From Epiperipatus broadwayi (taxonomy: Eukaryota; Onychophora; Udeonychophora; Euonychophora; Peripatidae): a DNA stretch of 64,000 bases. A model generated the notes under the pieces. That model made no database searches and had not been told where the DNA came from. It saw nothing but the letters and a program-made list of their open reading frames with translations. Of the stretch, positions 60,470 to 64,000 are shown one piece after another. The DNA lies in the NCBI GenBank assembly GCA_028023455.1, contig JAQFVV010012509.1:992001-1056000 (forward strand). Direction: 5' to 3'. The translations under genes were made by a program, and so were the position numbers. Each line of letters begins with the position of its first letter. Within the stretch, counting starts at the first letter, position 1.

Positions 60470-63400
60470 GTTTGATATTTTATAATGCCGTTTCTAAATT
60501 TCTTCAGCAGAAAACTTTTCCTTCTGAAATATTTCAACTCCATGTCTTGTATCTCTATTGTTTATCATATTTTCCCAATGGAAACAATTAATATTGTACT
60601 TCTTTAGCATGTCTTTGAAATAATCTTTATAATGTAGATGAATATACTCTTTCACAAACTAAGTTAGATCCAATAAAATGGAGGTTTTAAATAGAGGATT
60701 TCATACTATCACATCCAGCAAGTTGAAGAACATATTGTTTAGTTTTACAATCTTACCGTTGTATTTTTAAAATTGTACAGAACATCTTTAAATATAATTT
60801 TTCTAATGCCTTTAAATTGTATTAATAGGGTGTCAAAATCTCACTTCCATATAATAAATTAGGTAAAATAACAGCTAATTTAGTTGCAGTAATTATTTCC
60901 CTATGATAAAAATACTCTTTTAACTTTTTAAAATGGCAGCTACTTATAAAACTAACAAGGTATATAAATTGGTTTGCATTCTCAAGTTATTAACTATCCA
61001 AATTAAAAGTTGATGAGGATTTTCTTTCCAGCACTAGTTGATAAAGAACTTGAGTTTTTTAATAATAACTATTAAACCAAAATCTTTAAATGTTGCATTC
61101 AAAGCATTAAATATATTCTATAAATTGCCTTTTGAACTGCCAAAAATAACATAACCAACAGCATTCTATAAATTCAGATTTAAATAAAAAAAGTTTTTGT
61201 TTTTAATTGATTCAAATTAAAAATTCCACCATCAAACCTGCATCAGATCATGATTTCAGTTCCATTAAGTTGCCTATAAACAGTACCAAAGACAGTCGTC
61301 ATAAAAATTGAAAACAATTTTGGGATAAGTACATACCATGTTTAACATCAGATTTCATTTTGAAATATTTCAGATCTTCCATGTCTAGTAATAACACTTC
61401 CTCACATTCCATCATATAGAAGCTATATAATGTGAATAAATTTTAGTGACAATCAAATAATTTCAAACAATGCCATAAAACTGTTTGGTTGTTAAGTGTT
61501 GTTAGCCGAGAGGTCACCGCAACCGCCTTGCAAGCAAGTAGTTGGTTGCAGACGGTTGTGGGTTCGCGTCCCGGCAGATGCTATGACATATGAAAAAAAA
61601 AACTGTTTGGTTAATTGAATCAAATATCCTAACCAAATCAATAAAAAACAATATTTAGATCATTCTTTTGTTCCTGACAAAAACTATGTCTATTATGCTC
61701 TTTGATCCACTAAAACTATATTGAGGCTCTAACTGGAAGCAATGTAATCAACAAAAGCCTTGAAAATATCTATACTATAGTGGATAATAATGATATTCTA
61801 CAATTACTGTAATCTTGTCTATTCCTTTTATTTTTAAAAAGTGGATCAATGGAAGCATCATTTAGATAGCATAACTTCATTGGTTCATTTTTTCTAAAAA
61901 ATTGAAAGTCAACATAGCACAACTATATTTTAAAACTTGTCCATGTATTTCATTAGGACTTGCAACTTCTCTATTTTTAAAATTACAAAGAACTATTTTA
62001 ATTTCACTAAACTAGATATCTTTGTCCAAATCTAAATAAATAGATAAAAATGGTTATATTAGTAAAAGTTATCATCTCAATTCTTGTATTATTATCCAAG
62101 ATAATCAAAATACTTCTTCCTCCTGTTCAAAATATAATTGTCACCATATAAGTAAGCATCATTGCTGGATTTAACCATTTCTCAGATCTACACACTGCTT
62201 TCAGTGCATCAAAAAAGAATCCATAGTAAACATGATGAGTGACTATATATATATCTTTTTTTTTTTTCCAGTTTTAATCCACCAATCATTTTTAAGCTTA
62301 TTATTAGTTGCTGAACTGCCTTCAGATCTCTATATTTACAATGAAATTCCCCATTTCATTTATTATTCTGACAAACAGAATATTGCATAAATTTCCCTTT
62401 AATCAAATCATTATCGATCATGATTCTTCTCTTAGATAACAATTCTGGGAATCCAAATTAGCATTTATAGTGTTAAATAGCTATGAAAATTAGTATATAT
62501 AATAGACACTTTTAAAGAAAGTATATCAATTTTCTTGTAAATATGATTGGAAAAGGGGGGAAAAAATCCACTTAATGTAGCAATCATTTTAATCTCAGAG
62601 CATCGTAATCAATGCATGTAAGTGCTCTCATAATATGAACTGATCTTGTGTTCTGATTAATATAATCTATTAAATGGCATTGTTTTGAGTGTGGATGCGA
62701 CCTTGCTTTTTTAGTGGCTTTTTTCTGCCAAAGCAAAATATTTATAACAACAAATCTATGCCTAAATTAAATAACAAAAGATGATTCAATTTATGGCACT
62801 GATACTATTATTTCCGACAACTTTTAACAAAATTTTAGTATTTGTGCTAACATATACATTAAAGTCTCCAAGAAGAGAAATTTAATCTTTGAATAGTATT
62901 ACTGTAATAATGCTGCCCAGCATAGAATATTTTCTTTCTCTGAATTCTCTTACTTAATAAAGTTGGAAATAGTAATAAAATGAGGATTAGTTTCATTATG
63001 CAAGGCAAGTTTTAACACTAATATCTTTTCATTGATATAATCAGGAATTCCATCAAAATAAACTAAATGAGACTTTACAGCAAATCCAATAGAATGCATT
63101 TATTATTTACTGACTGACGTACCCTTCCAAAAAAACTTATAGCCATTGACCTGTTCTATTAAACATCATTCCTCTGGAATACGAGTTTCACTAAGAGAAG
63201 TTATATCAACCTTAAATCTTGATAGCTCCGTTGCTACTAGTGTATTCCTCCATTTGGTCTTGAAGAGTTTGCATTAATTAAAGTTCCTACATTTTATGTA
63301 TCTATATTTAAGAAAAAATTAAGATTTATAATACTTTAGTACTACTACTGCCTCCTACTTTACCATTACTATTGACATTATTGACTTTTTAGTGCTGGGA

Positions 63401-63980
63401 TACTATGATAAGAAAAGCTTAGTATCTACTTAATTTTAACTGAGTTAGCGCTTTTGATATCTTATTTCTATTGGAATGAGTAATTTTATAGACATGACAA
63501 CCTAGCCAGACCATGTGAAACAGGCCATTTTTAGACCACACTTTTTTTAGGCACCTTCAATTTCTGTGGTAGGCAAAGGCATTCCTAAATAGAGCTATCT
63601 AAATGTATAATTTTGCAGTTGGAAATCCTATCTTGAATCCATCCATTTATAAACCCTAGTTTTTAGACTTCTTTGATTTCTACAGTAGGTGAAAGATCCC
63701 TAAATGTACAATCTTAGTCAGCTGAAACTCCTGTCTCAAATCTGGTTCCAACAGAATCACTAGTGATTGTATTGCCTTGAGCAAAAATCAGAATTAAAGA
63801 CAGCCTATCTATTAAGCATGTCTCCATCACTGCTTTCTTAATTCTCTGAGCTTGAGCTGAAAAAAATAAAAAAAGAAATTTGATTCAGAAATGCTGTGTG
63901 TGAAGTGATGAAAATGTGGTTCACAAACACCCAATCCCATATTCACAGTTATAAGAAGATGATTGATAGCATGGGAATCT
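60470..63980 (-). pseudogene. RTE/CFDP2-like LINE with endonuclease and reverse transcriptase, decayed, runs to the window edge
   Basis: On the minus strand, broken frames follow the order of an endonuclease/RT LINE ORF. Near 63198-63110: LSETRIPEE, a stop, then CLIEQVNGYKFFWKGTS, then MHSIGFAVKSHLVYFDGIPD, matching the APE endonuclease 'ETR..E' and 'GYTFFWKG / HGVGFAV' blocks. Near 62700: a KARSHPHSKQCHLIDYI segment, the endonuclease 'HPRSKHWH-LDY' block. Near 61725-61640: QYSFSGSKSIIDIVFVRNK and then FFIDLVRIFDSINQT, the RT fingers/palm (…FIDL.KAFDS.NR). Further left come the 'LLYGSE' and 'LKALEKLYLKMFCTILKIQR' segments of the C-terminal region (60900-60700). Scattered stops and frameshifts show it is dead. 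A SINE interrupts the RT at 61491-61600. Confidence 0.82.
61491..61600 (+). mobile_element. tRNA-type SINE, about 110 bp, 12-14 bp TSD, A-tail
   Basis: The insert contains a perfect box A (TAGCCGAGAGG, 61503-61513) and a near-perfect box B (GGTTCGCGTCC, 61561-61571), the internal pol III promoter of a tRNA. It ends in GCTATGACATATG and an A-run. AACTGTTTGGTT immediately flanks both sides (61479-61490 and 61601-61612; up to AAAACTGTTTGGTT if A-tail bases are counted). The acceptor stem does not close, so this is a tRNA-derived retroposon rather than a working tRNA gene. Its high GC and intact duplication mark it as one of the youngest insertions in the window; it splits the RT region of the LINE between the FDSINQT and following segment. 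Confidence 0.88.
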
Positions 63981-64000
63981 CATGACTACCAGGCTCTATG

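Noticed and set aside
61491-61600. Functional tRNA gene
   Set aside because: Boxes A and B are present but the acceptor stem does not pair, and the A-tail plus target duplication show it is a retroposon.
1-64000. CRISPR array, operons or prokaryotic genes
   Set aside because: No regularly spaced identical repeats, no long open frames and no ribosome-binding sites; spliced exon and retroelements show a eukaryote.

Overview
This is a very AT-rich stretch of a eukaryotic, almost certainly animal, nuclear genome. It has no operons, ribosome-binding sites or long intact genes. The one host-gene piece I recognise is a spliced exon at 6932-7002 (minus strand). It encodes the last WD40 repeat of Notchless homolog 1 (NLE1) and has a clean acceptor and donor. 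Nearly everything else is intron or intergenic DNA filled with decayed mobile elements. The large number of invertebrate-type repeats (Penelope-like elements, foldback elements, hAT MITEs, hammerhead-bearing repeats) fits an invertebrate with long introns. A mollusc such as a cephalopod is my best guess, but this is weakly supported.

Layout. 1-6.4 kb: AT-rich DNA with a foldback MITE (613-891) and a 33-bp minisatellite (3278-3442). 6.4-10.2 kb: a hAT MITE with perfect 8-bp target duplication, the NLE1 exon, then a broken reverse-transcriptase pseudogene (8465-9881) abutting a foldback retroposon (9892-10145). 14.97-19.5 kb: a hammerhead ribozyme with an intact core (14970-15026), a Penelope-like remnant inside inverted terminal repeats (17153-18129), and a tandem dimer of about 471 bp units that each carry a tRNA-like promoter and a hammerhead relic. 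19.5-22.2 kb: a less AT-rich, CpG-retaining island of unknown nature. 22.8-23.7 kb: a second Penelope-like remnant. 25.0-25.4 kb: a second copy of the first hAT family. 31.4-32.0 kb: a 355-bp tandem duplication. 33.9-35.0 kb: a truncated foldback retroposon and a GC-richer island with a minisatellite (possible LTR). 37.1-39.0 kb: a LINE remnant split by a 913-bp hAT element. 39.8-44.5 kb: three foldback elements, a possible small exon and a second LINE remnant. 45.9-46.5 kb: a foldback retroposon nested in a hAT element. 49.5-52.3 kb: two related TIR elements. 52.4-56.9 kb: two more foldback retroposons and a decayed hAT. 58.58-59.15 kb: a 1.2-unit hammerhead repeat flanked by a 13-bp target duplication. 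60.4-64 kb: a long decayed endonuclease/reverse-transcriptase LINE interrupted by a young tRNA-type SINE.

The most interesting system is the hammerhead family. Four copies share one fold: a bulged stem I, a 5-bp stem II and a palindromic 'loopless' stem III. The outer stem I shows compensatory change between the 15.0 kb copy and the others. The units at 18.6-19.5 and 58.6-59.1 kb occur as tandem or greater-than-unit-length insertions with internal pol III-type boxes. That is what is expected of metazoan retrozymes, i.e. small circular self-cleaving RNAs that retrotranspose, perhaps using the Penelope-like machinery whose remnants lie nearby. A second possibly undescribed family is a long-hairpin retroposon with asymmetric ends and 10-12 bp target duplications (five copies).
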